DNA of 64,000 nucleotides from Methanosarcina sp. (GCF_028693135.1 NZ_JAQUVZ010000002.1:1-64000), one strand, 5' to 3'; counted from the stretch's first letter, positions 40,912-51,467 are shown. The notes: a model not told the origin generated them from the letters alone. A program made the numbers and translations.

Positions 40912-43900
40912 TCAGGCTACGGCTTCATAGACGCTGTGGTTATCACCAGCATAAGAATCATAGATGTGCTGGAAAACGGTATTGCATTTCTCTTCATAAG
41001 CTATTACCCCGTATGAGTCGGGCAACCCTCTATCCAGTTCATCTTCGATTTCTTTTTTGACTGCGGCGATTGCCTGCTGCTTTTTTCGCCAATCCAGAAC
41101 CAGCTTTTCAGCTTTTAACGTGGCAAGCAGTTCTTTTGCAACTTTCCTTACCTGGCTCTTCTCTTTTTCGTTCAGATCAGGTTTTTTAAGTTTATCGAAA
41201 AGGGAGAGTTCTTCCTCACTCAAACTTTCTATGATTGCCCTTTCATCCTCTTGTTTTAACTCTTTTGCAAATTCGATCAATTCTTTATAGTGATAATCTA
41301 CATTTGCAGAACCTGAATTATACGCCTCTATAAGCGTTTCGAATTTCTTCTGGTAGTCAAGACGACTGCTATTTAGTCGAACCATTTCTTTTAATTTGTA
41401 AGAGATCAGGTTTTTCAACCACTCAAACTCGGTGTTCTTATGCTGCTGGTCGAACCTGTCTGCCAGAGTATCGAAGTCGATATCTTTAAGGGCAAATATT
41501 CTGCCTTTTTTTGACTCCTCGATAATGTATTCTTTAGATTCGATCGATTTATCAAGGACTCTCTGGATACTGTCCCTTATTTTTGAGATATCAACTTCAG
41601 GATCAAGAGAACGAATTTCTTTTACCAGCTCTTCATAAAGAGTTATTTGTGAAAGAAACTCCGAAGTTCGTTTATGGGGAAGTATGGATTTATAAATTTT
41701 TAAGGCAGCTCCAGCTTCGGTTAAAAATTTCTTCTTTGTTGATTCATTTTTAAGAATTGCATCAGTGGCATCTTTTAAGAGCCTTATCTTTTCAAAACCC
41801 GTTTTTGTTTTAAGGATCTTTTTGGAAGCTACAGAGAGCCCGGACAGGAATTTATTTATTTCTTTTATCTTCTGTTCAAGAGTTTCCAGAAGTTCCTCTT
41901 TGGGTTTTATCGGGGCCTCAATTCCGCCTGATTTGGGGGAGGCGTATATTTTCAGGGCATGTTCAAGATTTTCGAATATGCCGACGTAATCAACAATGAA
42001 ACCTCCGGTCTTTTCTCCAAAGACCCTGTTAGCCCTGGCAATTGTTTGCATGAGGCTGTGGCCTCTCATGGGCCTGTCAAGGTAAATCGTTGAAAGTGCA
42101 GGGACATCGAAGCCTTCTCTCCATTTGCTGCATACGAAAACAATTTTAAGGCTGCTCTTTGAGTCCTTGAAAATTTCTTCGAGGTCTTCCTCAATCATTC
42201 TTTTTCTGTGCGGCCTGATATCCAGCTTATTTTCTTCAAACTTCTTTACCTCATTCTGCCCCTGGCTGACAACAACAGCCATGTCTACGCCTTCAAATTC
42301 GGAAATCAGTTTTTCCAGAACTTTAGCTTCCTCACCTTCGGTTGTAGCTTTTTTCCGCTCCTTGAGTTCATTGATATACATGTTCCAGTATTTTTGGACT
42401 TTATCGTACATCTTTACCGTTGTGAGCTTATCGATGGATACGACAAGAGCTTTTCCGGCATAGCCCCGGGTAACATAATGTTCCACAATGTCTTTTGCAA
42501 TCTTTTCCAGGCGGTCTTCCCTTACGATGACATTGTATTCGTTTGCAAACTCTGTGGCAAGTTTGGACTCTTCTTCATCATCAAGGCCGGCTTTTTCAAT
42601 TTCTCCGTAAATATCATCATTGAAATTCTCGTTTTTCAACTGGACTTCAAGCACACGATTTTCATAATAGAGAGGAACAGTTGCCCCGTCTTCTATGGAG
42701 TGCATGAAGTTGTAGATGCTCACATAGTCCCCGAATGTGTCCCTTGTCTTTTCTTCTCCCACTATTAACGGCGTGCCGGTAAAGCCGATGAAACCCGCAT
42801 TCGGGAGAGCATCCTTCATGTTCTGGGCGAGGGTATCATACTGGGTCCTGTGGGCTTCGTCCGCAATTATTATGATGTCATCCCTGTCCGAAAGCAAAGG
42901 ATGTTTTACGCCTTTTTTTGTCCCGAATTTGTGGATCAGAGTGAAAACCAGCCTGTGGTCTTCAGTAAGCAGCTGCTTGAGATGTCCCCCACTTCTGGCC
43001 TGCACGCCTACTTCGCTTATTACGCCTGCGTTCTGGAAGTTCTGGTAGATCTGCTCGTCAAGTTCTTCCCTATCAGTCACGACAACAAAGGTATAGTTGC
43101 CCGGGAATTTCCGCAGGATTTTTTGTGCAAAAAAGATCATGGAATAGCTTTTTCCCGAACCCTGAGTGTGCCAGAAGACTCCTATTTTCCCTTCGTTTTC
43201 TTTGCGTTTCTTGAAGGATTCTATGGCATTGTTGACCCCAAGATACTGATGATTTTTGGAAATGATCTTTACAGGGTGCCCTTCGCTGCTTGAAAAAAGA
43301 GTGAAATTTTCGAGAATATCAAGGAAGCGGCTTTTTTCGCAGCTGCCTGTAATCATTGTGTCCAACAGGGAGTCGCCAGGTTCTTTTTCGTCGCTGACCC
43401 GTTTCCATTCCCCAAAGTGTTCAAACCCACTTGTAATGGTGCCGATTTTTGATTCCCTACCATTGGAAAGGATTATGAAAGCATTGTACCAGAAAAGCTG
43501 AGGAATTGTGTCTTTATAGTCAGTCAGGTTATCGTCATATGCCTCTTTGACCCTTCTGCCAGTAGCTTTTACTTCGATGAAAATCAGAGGAATTCCGTTT
43601 ACAAAACCTAAAAGGTCAGTCCTCCGGGTATGCATCTCTCCTGTAATCCAGAACTGGGATGCTAAAAAGAAGTCATTATTTTTGGGGTTGTCGAAATCAA
43701 TAATTTTAACTGTCTGGTCTTCAATTTCCCCTTTTTCATTCCGGACTTTGACCTTGACCCCGTTTTTGATTAACGAATAAACTTCCTGATTTGCTTTTAC
43801 AGGGCTCAACCTGCTCCTGTCCTTTGCCAGTTCCTCGATTGCCCGCTCTTCAGCTTCACCGCAAATGTCAGGATTAAGCTTTTTGATTGCCTCACTGAGC

Positions 43901-44160
43901 TTCCGGAGAAGCAGCACTTCTGATTTTGTTTTCCTGCCCAGGGTCCCTTTCCCGTCAAGCCCGAATTTTTCGTGGAAACAGTTCTGATGAAGGTATCCCA
44001 GTTTTTCGAATTCCAGAATTGCGGACTTTTCTACGAGAGAGTCTTCACTGTAATCGGAATCTGTTTCAGAATATTCTTCTGGAATTGTGATCTGGTCTGC
44101 TAGAGTAACTTTTTGCATCCTATCATCTTTTTTTCCAGCTCCGTTTCGGGCAAGTTCCAC
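40912..44160 (-). CDS. hsdR: Type I restriction enzyme subunit R (HsdR)
   Basis: 1082 residues. The N-terminal PD-(D/E)XK nuclease includes TRRTDLLGFVNGIPLIFIEVKATG (about 178-202). Helicase domains have Walker A HTQGSGKSYSM near 330, DEAH box IIADEAHRTQYD near 433, FTGTPLI near 458 and motif VI QTIARANRVFGEKTGG. The C-terminal helical part mediates binding to the HsdM/HsdS core. It translocates DNA and cleaves at a distance from unmethylated sites. ATG start. It is the last gene of the minus-strand hsd operon, after a 202-bp gap with atgaa-rich repeats (about 44265-44320), so separate regulation is possible. Confidence 0.97.
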   Translation of the reverse strand: MELARNGAGKKDDRMQKVTLADQITIPEEYSETDSDYSEDSLVEKSAILEFEKLGYLHQNCFHEKFGLDGKGTLGRKTKSEVLLLRKLSEAIKKLNPDICGEAEERAIEELAKDRSRLSPVKANQEVYSLIKNGVKVKVRNEKGEIEDQTVKIIDFDNPKNNDFFLASQFWITGEMHTRRTDLLGFVNGIPLIFIEVKATGRRVKEAYDDNLTDYKDTIPQLFWYNAFIILSNGRESKIGTITSGFEHFGEWKRVSDEKEPGDSLLDTMITGSCEKSRFLDILENFTLFSSSEGHPVKIISKNHQYLGVNNAIESFKKRKENEGKIGVFWHTQGSGKSYSMIFFAQKILRKFPGNYTFVVVTDREELDEQIYQNFQNAGVISEVGVQARSGGHLKQLLTEDHRLVFTLIHKFGTKKGVKHPLLSDRDDIIIIADEAHRTQYDTLAQNMKDALPNAGFIGFTGTPLIVGEEKTRDTFGDYVSIYNFMHSIEDGATVPLYYENRVLEVQLKNENFNDDIYGEIEKAGLDDEEESKLATEFANEYNVIVREDRLEKIAKDIVEHYVTRGYAGKALVVSIDKLTTVKMYDKVQKYWNMYINELKERKKATTEGEEAKVLEKLISEFEGVDMAVVVSQGQNEVKKFEENKLDIRPHRKRMIEEDLEEIFKDSKSSLKIVFVCSKWREGFDVPALSTIYLDRPMRGHSLMQTIARANRVFGEKTGGFIVDYVGIFENLEHALKIYASPKSGGIEAPIKPKEELLETLEQKIKEINKFLSGLSVASKKILKTKTGFEKIRLLKDATDAILKNESTKKKFLTEAGAALKIYKSILPHKRTSEFLSQITLYEELVKEIRSLDPEVDISKIRDSIQRVLDKSIESKEYIIEESKKGRIFALKDIDFDTLADRFDQQHKNTEFEWLKNLISYKLKEMVRLNSSRLDYQKKFETLIEAYNSGSANVDYHYKELIEFAKELKQEDERAIIESLSEEELSLFDKLKKPDLNEKEKSQVRKVAKELLATLKAEKLVLDWRKKQQAIAAVKKEIEDELDRGLPDSYGVIAYEEKCNTVFQHIYDSYAGDNHSVYEAVA

Positions 44161-44362
44161 GCTGGAGAGTATATATTAAAAAATATATTCAAGTCTGTTA
44201 TCATCCTTTAGATTACTCTCTTATTTAAATTATATTGATTTGAGGTTTCAAATCTAAAAAAAGTATAAGCCTGAGCATGAAAAATGAAGGATGATGGATG
44301 AAAAATGAAGAATGAAGCATAAAATGTCAAACCAGAAGCAGGACAAAAGGGGAAGAAAGATC

Positions 44363-44986
44363 TCAGTTGTCCTGTGATTCTTCTTCAAAAAAGTTATCAT
44401 CCGGATTAGATATATCATCAACCAGATTAGATATATAATCCCGTAAATTGTCTCCAAGCCCATAAGGACTATCTTCCGAATCCTGATATATTTTCAGAAG
44501 CCTTTCTCTGAAGTAAGGGTAAAGTTTTTGCCCGTCTTCAGTCCTTATCAGCTCACAAAACTTTTTCATCATATCAGATCCACCAATAAGAGATGCTTCG
44601 TCAATGCCTGAGAACTCGTGGAGATACTTCATCACGTTTTCTACAAGGGTAAGGGCCAGGTCCATCGTCCCCTTAATATCTCCGGAAGCCTCAGAATAAT
44701 CATTGACAGCTTTTTTTGCCACCGAATAACGAGGCTGACTAGCTGCTCCGCGTGGATGATAGTAAACATTTATGACTTTTTTTCGGTAAGCTTCCAGAAT
44801 ATTGCTGCCTTCTTCTACATTCGCATACCTGGCAGTGACATACCGACGGTTGTCAGCCGAATGTTTGTACAGATCGTGGAGCAAGTTAATGAGTTCCTTC
44901 TGATCTGCTTCTTGAAACAATTTCTTCAATTCAGACCATTTTAAAGTTGCTTCATCTGCCATGATTTCACCAGAATCCGTCTTCAT
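44363..44986 (-). CDS. DUF6155-like protein, paralogue 3 (hsd operon)
   Basis: 207 residues; third of three tandem homologues. Shared frame: LKWSELKKLFQEADQKELINLLHDLY (helix 1-2), a YSVAKKAVNDYSEASGDIKGTMDL core near 85-110 and YFRERLLKIYQDSED near 160. This is the layout of DUF6155, a small all-helical family of unknown function. It is the most diverged copy, with the FFPEKG segment replaced by YYHPRGA. An acidic tail (DDNFFEEESQDN) may bind a basic partner. It overlaps paralogue 2 by 4 bp, and the ATG at 44959 (MADEATL) is an alternative start. Confidence 0.75.
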   Translation of the reverse strand: MKTDSGEIMADEATLKWSELKKLFQEADQKELINLLHDLYKHSADNRRYVTARYANVEEGSNILEAYRKKVINVYYHPRGAASQPRYSVAKKAVNDYSEASGDIKGTMDLALTLVENVMKYLHEFSGIDEASLIGGSDMMKKFCELIRTEDGQKLYPYFRERLLKIYQDSEDSPYGLGDNLRDYISNLVDDISNPDDNFFEEESQDN

Positions 44987-45558
44987 TGCTTGTGTCCTTC
45001 AAAAAACTCTTCAATATCTGCTAAGAGAACGCAAATTGCTTCCTCAAAACCCCATCCGATGTATTCCAGGTCCGTGCCAACCTTAAGCAGCCGTTCCCTG
45101 AAAAGAGGATAATATTTATGTCCTTCCTCAGTTTTTAATTGTTCACAAAGCCTATCCAGCATCCCTTCGATACTGTCATAGAACTCATCGTCTATAACTC
45201 CAAAAATTTTGGCAAATTGGACCCCTCCTTCAACATATGTAAGCATCAGGTCCAGTGTCCCCACAAAGTCTCCCGAAGCATTTGAATAATCACTGATAGC
45301 TCTTTCCGCTGCAGAGTAACGGATTTCTTCCAGCCCCTTTTCAGGAAGGAACTCTTCTTTTATGATTTTCCGGTACTTCTCCAGCATCTTACCCATTTTC
45401 TTCTTCACCCTCTCTCCCAGGTATCTGGAATTTATGAGCATACGGTCTCCAACCGAATGTGTGTACAGTTCATGAACAAGGTCAATTAGTTCCCTTTTCT
45501 CAGCCTTCTGCAGGATTTTCTCCACTTCTGTCCACTTTTCGGAATCTTCTTTTTCCAT
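44983..45558 (-). CDS. DUF6155-like protein, paralogue 2 (hsd operon)
   Basis: 191 residues, predicted wholly helical and acidic. Conserved positions with its neighbours: KWTEVEKILQKAEKRELIDL, EEFLPEKGLEEIRYSAAERAI near 70-90, SGDFVGTLDLMLTYVEGGVQ near 98, DDEFYDSIEGML and YPLFRERLLKV. ATG start. It lies 20 bp after paralogue 1 and overlaps paralogue 3, so all three are translated from one message with hsdM and hsdS. No nuclease, ATPase or DNA-binding motif is seen. A specificity, assembly or regulatory role in restriction is only inferred from position. Confidence 0.78.
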   Translation of the reverse strand: MEKEDSEKWTEVEKILQKAEKRELIDLVHELYTHSVGDRMLINSRYLGERVKKKMGKMLEKYRKIIKEEFLPEKGLEEIRYSAAERAISDYSNASGDFVGTLDLMLTYVEGGVQFAKIFGVIDDEFYDSIEGMLDRLCEQLKTEEGHKYYPLFRERLLKVGTDLEYIGWGFEEAICVLLADIEEFFEGHKQ

Positions 45559-45578
45559 GAAAAATCACCTGAATTTTG

Positions 45579-46151
45579 TTATGAATCCTTCTGCTCTTCC
45601 TCAAAAAAATCTTCAATCTTGGTAATGAGGATATCATTCGCATCCCCGAACCCCCAGGCGATCTCTTCCGAATCCTCGCGGACTTTAAGGAGCCTCTCCC
45701 CGAACCGCGGATAAAGTGGTTTGCCTTCAGGGGTTTTTAACAGGGTGCAAAACTGCTCGAGCATTTCATAAATTTTATCGTAGAACTCTTCATCTATGTC
45801 CCCATATTCATTTGTATATTTCACCCCATTTTCCACATAAGTAAGCATCAGCTCCATTTTCCCTTCAAAATCCCCTGAAGCTTCCGAATACTCACTAATC
45901 GCCCCTTCCGCAACAGAATAACGAAGTTCTCCAAACCCTTTTTCCGGGAAAAACTCATTTACAACTATCTCCCTGTACTCTTCCAGAACTTTAGGAGCCT
46001 CTTCCGTATGAATAAACCGGGCAAGTAAATACCTCCGATTGTCCTCAGAATATCTGTAAAGTTCCTGAATGACGTTTAAGAGCTCTTTCTTATCTGATTT
46101 CTGAAGTGCCTTTTTCAGGTCGGACCATTTTAAATCTGAATCTTTTTTCAT
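45579..46151 (-). CDS. DUF6155-like protein, paralogue 1 (hsd operon)
   Basis: 190 residues, first of the triplet and closest to the DUF6155 consensus. Features: LKWSDLKKALQKSDKKELLNV, NEFFPEKGFGELRYSVAEGAI (about 68-88), SGDFEGKMELMLTYVENGVKY, GDIDEEFYDKIYEMLEQF and RERLLKV-like GERLLKV, then an acidic end. The ATG lies 22 bp after the hsdS stop. The family is best known from bacteria; three consecutive diverged copies suggest that they form a hetero-oligomer or recognise different partners. Confidence 0.8.
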   Translation of the reverse strand: MKKDSDLKWSDLKKALQKSDKKELLNVIQELYRYSEDNRRYLLARFIHTEEAPKVLEEYREIVVNEFFPEKGFGELRYSVAEGAISEYSEASGDFEGKMELMLTYVENGVKYTNEYGDIDEEFYDKIYEMLEQFCTLLKTPEGKPLYPRFGERLLKVREDSEEIAWGFGDANDILITKIEDFFEEEQKDS

Positions 46152-46173
46152 CTTATGGCTCCCAAAAGCTGAA

Positions 46174-47379
46174 TTACGATTCCTGAAACTCGTTTCTTAT
46201 GTGAATATCCAGATCAGAAACATCTATTTCCCCTGAGATAAGTTTGGGGAGGAGGAGGTCGCGGGTTTTCTCCAACTTTCCTCTCTGTTTCTTCAGAATC
46301 TCAATCTGTTGACACATAGGAGTAACATACTTCTCAAAAAGCTTCAATATAGGTTCTGGTGGACGCAATACCTCTATACGGTGAACATCATTTCGATTCA
46401 ATGTTGGAACCGCTACGCCTCCATTGTATTGTTCAAGTTGAAGGCTGGACAGAAGATGAACTGAATAAATTGGTCCCACATTCTTGAACTCCTTGACCCA
46501 AAGAGTTGTATTAAGAGGCCAGAAATCTTCTGGAACATATAATACAGTTCCAAGTGATCCACTTCTACCGGTAACAACTCCTGGCCCTTTTACTTTTGCC
46601 ACATCGTGATATCCATTGATACCGGTGGAGGCGTAAATTGGGTATGTTCCATCTTTACGCATCTTTACTGGGAGATCAAAACCTCTCTGCAAAGTCAAAA
46701 CTTCACCTAGTGATATCTTTTCCCATCCTTCCGGAACATCATCTATAATTTTTACATTTTCATGCCCCGGAAACTTGAACTTAACGAACCATTCTTCATA
46801 AACCAGCTTTGCCATCTGTTCAAGGATTTCTATTCGCCGGGTGTTGTTTTCGAGAAGGTCATCGTAGCTGGAGAGGATGGAGGCGATTTTTTGTTGGGTC
46901 TCTACAGGTGGAAGGCGAAACTGATACGCTTGTATTTGTGGACCGCTTATGTGAGGAATATTTATTCCAGTAATTACTGACTTCACATAATTTGTGAAGT
47001 TAATATCAGATATGATATACCTAATAAAATTTGTTAGGAGCCCATTTTTCCCACGTAGACGTGACACTCTTTGAACAAGTAAGCAAGGTAAATCACTCTC
47101 ATTTATATAAGCCCATTTTAATCCCGCTTCAATCCAAGGACGATCCATTGCCAAAACAACATCATTTAATTCAAGAGAATACTTTGAAAATTGTTTTATC
47201 TCTGAAGAATTCCATCTCTTACAATTGTTCCATCTTAATGTTCCTTGAACTATATTGTCTCCACGTAACAGACGTATTTCATTTGGATCATCGACATACT
47301 TTGCGCTTTTAAAGGGAAATCCAGTTAAAAGATCTATATAGCTCCCAAATGAGACTTCTGGCCAAGAATTATTTTTCAC
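46174..47379 (-). CDS. hsdS: Type I restriction enzyme specificity subunit (HsdS)
   Basis: 401 residues with the standard two-half organisation. Target recognition domain 1 (about 1-150) is followed by the first conserved coiled coil [21 protein letters not shown]...[14 protein letters not shown]. Target recognition domain 2 (about 220-345, [19 protein letters not shown]) is followed by the second coil ([27 protein letters not shown]). It selects the bipartite target for methylation and cleavage; the target cannot be read from sequence alone. It overlaps hsdM by 11 bp. Confidence 0.96.
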   Translation of the reverse strand: MKNNSWPEVSFGSYIDLLTGFPFKSAKYVDDPNEIRLLRGDNIVQGTLRWNNCKRWNSSEIKQFSKYSLELNDVVLAMDRPWIEAGLKWAYINESDLPCLLVQRVSRLRGKNGLLTNFIRYIISDINFTNYVKSVITGINIPHISGPQIQAYQFRLPPVETQQKIASILSSYDDLLENNTRRIEILEQMAKLVYEEWFVKFKFPGHENVKIIDDVPEGWEKISLGEVLTLQRGFDLPVKMRKDGTYPIYASTGINGYHDVAKVKGPGVVTGRSGSLGTVLYVPEDFWPLNTTLWVKEFKNVGPIYSVHLLSSLQLEQYNGGVAVPTLNRNDVHRIEVLRPPEPILKLFEKYVTPMCQQIEILKKQRGKLEKTRDLLLPKLISGEIDVSDLDIHIRNEFQES

Positions 47380-48904
47380 TATGAATCACCCCCAAAAGTT
47401 TTGCTACTTTCTCTGAAATCTGTTCTTCCAGCTCCTTCGCTTCAAGATTCAGCCCTTCCAGCTCCTCATTTAACTCTTCGAGTCTCTCGAGAAAATCAAA
47501 ATCCTCTTCAACTGCCTCGGCAACCCCAACATATCTTCCAGGATTTAGAGAATATCCCTGCTCTCTTACCTCATCAAGAGTTGCAACCTTACACAAGCCC
47601 TTGACGTCCTCATAAGGTTCGCTTCCTTCTTCTTCGCGGTAGCTCCTGACGATTCCTGCGATCTTCTCGATCTGCTCGGCGGTAAATTCCCTGTGCGCCC
47701 TGTCAACCTGCGTGAAAATCTCCCGCGCGTCAATGAAGAGAATCTTATCTTTTCGGACGTTGACGGCTTTGCCTTTGTCCAGGAACCAGAGAGCGCAGGG
47801 GAGGGTGACGGTGTAGAAAAAGTTTGAGCCGATCGAAACCATTACGTCAACCGCGCTACTTTCAATAAGCTGCATTCTAATTTCGGCTTCTGAGCCTCTG
47901 GCATCCGAGGCGGAGTTTGCCATCACGAAACCGGCTCTGCCTTTTTCGTTTAAGGCTGACCAGAAGTGCTGGATCCAGAGGTAGTTTGCGTTATCATTCG
48001 ACGGGGTGCCGAGAGGGAGTCTTTTGTCGCCTTTGACCTTTTCAAAATCGACTTTTTTTACGTTGAATGGGGGATTTGCCATTACGAAATCGAAAGCATC
48101 AACCGAATTGTGGATGTTTTCGTAATAGGTGTTGCCTTCTTTAATGTCCCCTGAGAGGCCGTGGACTGCAAGGTTCATTTTGCAGAGCCGGACTGTATCT
48201 GCTACCTTTTCCTGGCCGTAGACAGAGATTTCGGAACTGGCTTTTCGGTGGTGATTTTCCACGAAATGAGCACTCTGGACGAACATGCCGCCTGACCCGC
48301 AGGCAGGGTCAAGGATTTTTCCGTGGTAAGGCTCGATGATTTCTACAATCAGTTTGACAAGGGACGTGGGGGTAAAGAATTCCCCGCCTTTCTGGCCTTC
48401 TGCCATCGCGAATTTGCCGAGGAAATACTCGTAGATCTTGCCGAAAGCATCTCCCTGGATGTCCGTGGGCAGTTTGAACGCCTTTAAAAGGGCAATGAGC
48501 AGGTCATTTTCAAAAAATGTATAGGTTTTTGGCAGGATGTCGGTCAGTTCCGGATTTTCGGCTTCAATTGCTTCCATTGCCTCATTGACAGCTTTTCCTG
48601 TGTTTTCGCTTTCCGGCAGGTTAAGTAAATAGGTGTATCTGGCTTTTTCCGGAAGGTAGAGGACTCCCTTTGCCTGAAAATCCACTTTTGAGCCTTCGTT
48701 TTTCCTTCTCCGGCTGGATGAGTTGTTTTCCAGCTCACTATTTAGTTCCTGTTCTGCCTGAGAGAATTTGAACTCAGCATACCTTAGAAAAATTAATCCG
48801 AGTACAGGGACGGAATATTCCGAGGCTTTCAAACCGGAATTTGCCCGAAGTTCGTTAGCTACGCCCCATAACCTATTTTCAGTATCGTTGTTGTTGCCTG
48901 CCAT
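47369..48904 (-). CDS. hsdM: Type I DNA methyltransferase subunit (HsdM)
   Basis: 511 residues. N-terminal helical domain ([21 protein letters not shown]), AdoMet-binding motif [17 protein letters not shown] near 200, and catalytic NPPF ([11 protein letters not shown]) near 280, which marks an N6-adenine methyltransferase. [15 protein letters not shown] just before motif I is typical. A C-terminal coiled coil binds HsdS. ATG 48904 is preferred over GTG 48910, as GATGAT lies 6 nt upstream of it. It is the first gene of the operon, divergent from pepD. Confidence 0.97.
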   Translation of the reverse strand: MAGNNNDTENRLWGVANELRANSGLKASEYSVPVLGLIFLRYAEFKFSQAEQELNSELENNSSSRRRKNEGSKVDFQAKGVLYLPEKARYTYLLNLPESENTGKAVNEAMEAIEAENPELTDILPKTYTFFENDLLIALLKAFKLPTDIQGDAFGKIYEYFLGKFAMAEGQKGGEFFTPTSLVKLIVEIIEPYHGKILDPACGSGGMFVQSAHFVENHHRKASSEISVYGQEKVADTVRLCKMNLAVHGLSGDIKEGNTYYENIHNSVDAFDFVMANPPFNVKKVDFEKVKGDKRLPLGTPSNDNANYLWIQHFWSALNEKGRAGFVMANSASDARGSEAEIRMQLIESSAVDVMVSIGSNFFYTVTLPCALWFLDKGKAVNVRKDKILFIDAREIFTQVDRAHREFTAEQIEKIAGIVRSYREEEGSEPYEDVKGLCKVATLDEVREQGYSLNPGRYVGVAEAVEEDFDFLERLEELNEELEGLNLEAKELEEQISEKVAKLLGVIHSEK

Positions 48905-49249
48905 TTTCACATCATCTTTTGAACTTGTTTTTACTTTTCATCACTGAATTAACATATATAAGTTACTAAAACGCCGAAAAAGAAGAGGCAAGTATCGAAA
49001 ATTCAATTCGGGAAATCCGGGAAAAGACCGGGCTTTGGGCTCAACTTGAGAGGTTCTAAAAAAGTGAAATTTAGCCAATGGTTCTGAAAACTTTCCTGAG
49101 GTTCATGGAACATGCCAATCAGCGGTCCGCGCAGCACAACTTATTAATCTTCTTTTTTGGTTTTACGTATAACATAATTAAATGATATATGAGTGATTTT
49201 AATACGGTTTACATCTACTAATCTTCATAAAACCTGAGTTGATCCCCCC
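48905..49249. other. Divergent promoter region of hsdM and pepD
   Basis: 345 bp without genes. AT-rich blocks near 48940-48965 and 49165-49215 (aacataattaaatgatatat) are suitable places for TATA-type promoters of the two divergent genes. Confidence 0.4.
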
Positions 49250-50770
49250 ATGCACCCGAAAACCCTACAAATTCTGAAAACCTTTGAAGAAATCAATAAA
49301 ATCCCGCGCTGTTCCCGGCACGAAGAAAAGATTGCCATCTGGCTGCAGGAATGGGCAAAAAATAAAGGTTTTGAAGTAAAAACCGATTCAGTAAACAACG
49401 TCCTCATCAAAGTCCCGGCTACTCCCGGATATGAGAATTCTCCTGTTATTGTAATGCAGGGGCACATGGACATGGTCTGCGAGAAGAGCAAAGACTCGAA
49501 ACATGACTTTTCCAGGGACCTGATCAGGTGCGTGTATGACGGGGACTGGCTGAGGGGAGATGGGACCTCAATCGGGGCGGACAACGGGATCGCGCTTGCC
49601 GTGGGGCTGGTGCTGGCAGAGGCAGGGAAGAATGGGGAGATCGGGCACCCCCCTCTGGAACTGCTCTTTACGGCGGACGAGGAGACCGGATTGACAGGGG
49701 TTATGGGGCTAGAAAAGGAATTTATAGAGGGCAAAATTCTGCTGAACCTGGACTCGGAAGATGAAGGGGTATTTATCGCAGGGTGTGCCGGAGGACAGAA
49801 TTCCCGAATAACGCTTCCTCTTGAGTGGGAAACCTTTGAATATGGAAAAGGTTGCCGGTTTGGGCTCTGCAAACTCGTGGTCGAGGGGCTTGAGGGAGGA
49901 CATTCCGGAGTTGAGATCCACAGGCAGCGGGCTAACGGGATACAGCTGCTCGCCAGAGTGTTTGCCGGGCTTCAGGAGCAGGTGGGAAAGAAATACCTCA
50001 GGCTTGTCTTCCTGAGCGGGGGGAGCACCCATAATGCCATCCCGAATTTTACGGATGCTTTTGTGGCTCTGGACAAGGCAAAATTTGAGCAGGCGGAGAG
50101 ACTTGTTTCAGAATTCGGGAAAACTTTCAGGTCTGAATATGCGAAAACAGACCCTGACCTTGTTTTGAGTTTCATGGAAGTTGAAAATGGGATCGTGTTT
50201 GAAAATTCCGAAGGGAAGGTTACCAGAAAGGAAGCTCCTGCAAACCGGGCCTTTTCTTCCGGGACAGAAGAGAAGCTGCTGGGGCTGCTCCTTGCCATGC
50301 CCCACGGAGTCTACAGGCTGTCGGACAGGATCCCCGGACTTGTGGAGACCTCAAACAACCTTGCAACCGTGCGGACCGGGGAAACCGGGATAAAAATCAT
50401 TTCAAGCCAGCGCAGTTCTGTCATGTCCAGGCTGGCTGAAATTACCGGAAAAGTAGAAGCCGTGGCAAAGCTCGCCGGAGCAGAGGTTGAACACGAAGCA
50501 GGGTACCCTGCCTGGGAGCCTGACCTTGAATCAGGGTTGATTTCCAGATGCAAACAGGTTTACATCCGGACCTTCGAAAAAGAACCTGAGATTGAGGTCG
50601 TACACGCCGGACTCGAGTGTGGGGTAATCGGCTCGAAATGCACGTGTATGGAGATGATTTCTCTTGGCCCGACGATTAAAGACCCTCATTCCCCGGCAGA
50701 AAGGATTTACATCCCCTCTATTGAAAAGGTCTGGGTTTTCCTCGAAAACCTGCTGAAAAGCTATCGCTGA
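49250..50770 (+). CDS. pepD: Aminoacyl-histidine dipeptidase (peptidase M20C, PepD-like)
   Basis: 506 residues. Metal ligands of the M20 family occur in VMQGHMDMVCEKS (about 67-79), SIGADNGIALAVGL (about 107-120), DEETGLTGVMGLE (about 143-155) with the catalytic Glu pair, and a C-terminal His in KDPHSPAERI (about 481). A dimerisation lid lies between. It hydrolyses Xaa-His and other dipeptides with two zinc ions, in the cytoplasm. ATG start. Monocistronic, divergent from the hsd operon. Confidence 0.93.
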   Translation: MHPKTLQILKTFEEINKIPRCSRHEEKIAIWLQEWAKNKGFEVKTDSVNNVLIKVPATPGYENSPVIVMQGHMDMVCEKSKDSKHDFSRDLIRCVYDGDWLRGDGTSIGADNGIALAVGLVLAEAGKNGEIGHPPLELLFTADEETGLTGVMGLEKEFIEGKILLNLDSEDEGVFIAGCAGGQNSRITLPLEWETFEYGKGCRFGLCKLVVEGLEGGHSGVEIHRQRANGIQLLARVFAGLQEQVGKKYLRLVFLSGGSTHNAIPNFTDAFVALDKAKFEQAERLVSEFGKTFRSEYAKTDPDLVLSFMEVENGIVFENSEGKVTRKEAPANRAFSSGTEEKLLGLLLAMPHGVYRLSDRIPGLVETSNNLATVRTGETGIKIISSQRSSVMSRLAEITGKVEAVAKLAGAEVEHEAGYPAWEPDLESGLISRCKQVYIRTFEKEPEIEVVHAGLECGVIGSKCTCMEMISLGPTIKDPHSPAERIYIPSIEKVWVFLENLLKSYR

Positions 50771-50939
50771 TAGAAAAAAGATTTCACGGCTTTCATCAGC
50801 AGCACCGTAGAACAGAATATTGGATGGTATTAAATGATTATTTGAATTCATAATTACTTACTGCTTACACCATCAGTGCAAGTTTTTGAAAATTTTGAAC
50901 TTTAGTTCGTGCTGCTGGAAGGCTCTCAGATTAATTGGA

Positions 50940-51467
50940 TCAGTCATTATGTTCCATCTGGTCAATCGCAGCCACAATTGCCAGTATAAGCGCATCATCC
51001 TGTCCAGGCGCAATTTCCACTCCATATGTATCCCTTATACTGAACCATTTTTTTGAAATTTCTGCAACTCGCTGTCCTCTGGAATCAATCCTGTACTCAT
51101 GGTCCAAAATATTGCCCTGAATTTCCATATCAGGTCCGTCTGGAACTTCAACTTTCCACCTGTCCCGCAGAATGGTAATGAGGGCTTTTTTGACTGTCGC
51201 AGCCACACCTCCATCCGTCCGCTTGATGTCCATTGTGTCCCTGATCTTGAGTAACCTTTCCTGAATTTTATAAAGATCGTTTCCCTGCGCATCTTTGAAA
51301 ATCAGGGTATTACGCAGGCGGAGCGCCTTTCCGTCCACATAGAAAGCTTTCTTTCCCTTTTCGTCCTCAATCCAGTAGTCGTCTCCTATGGAAATGAGTT
51401 TTTCATGCATCCTGTAGATGTGTTTACTCTCTCCCTCACGGCCTCCGAGGCTGCTAAATCCTGTCAT
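50940..51467 (-). CDS. LURP-one-related (Tubby-like fold) protein
   Basis: 175 residues. After a short tail, MHEKLISIGDDYWIEDEKG, YVDGKALRLRNTLIFKD, LYKIQERLLKIRDTMDI and YRIDSRGQRVAEISKKWFSI give the repeated beta-hairpin pattern of the LURP-one/scramblase-like beta-barrel family. Function in archaea is unknown; membrane-associated or binding roles are proposed for relatives. ATG 51467 follows GGAGTGA. An internal ATG at the MHEKL motif is an alternative start. Single gene. Confidence 0.88.
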   Translation of the reverse strand: MTGFSSLGGREGESKHIYRMHEKLISIGDDYWIEDEKGKKAFYVDGKALRLRNTLIFKDAQGNDLYKIQERLLKIRDTMDIKRTDGGVAATVKKALITILRDRWKVEVPDGPDMEIQGNILDHEYRIDSRGQRVAEISKKWFSIRDTYGVEIAPGQDDALILAIVAAIDQMEHND

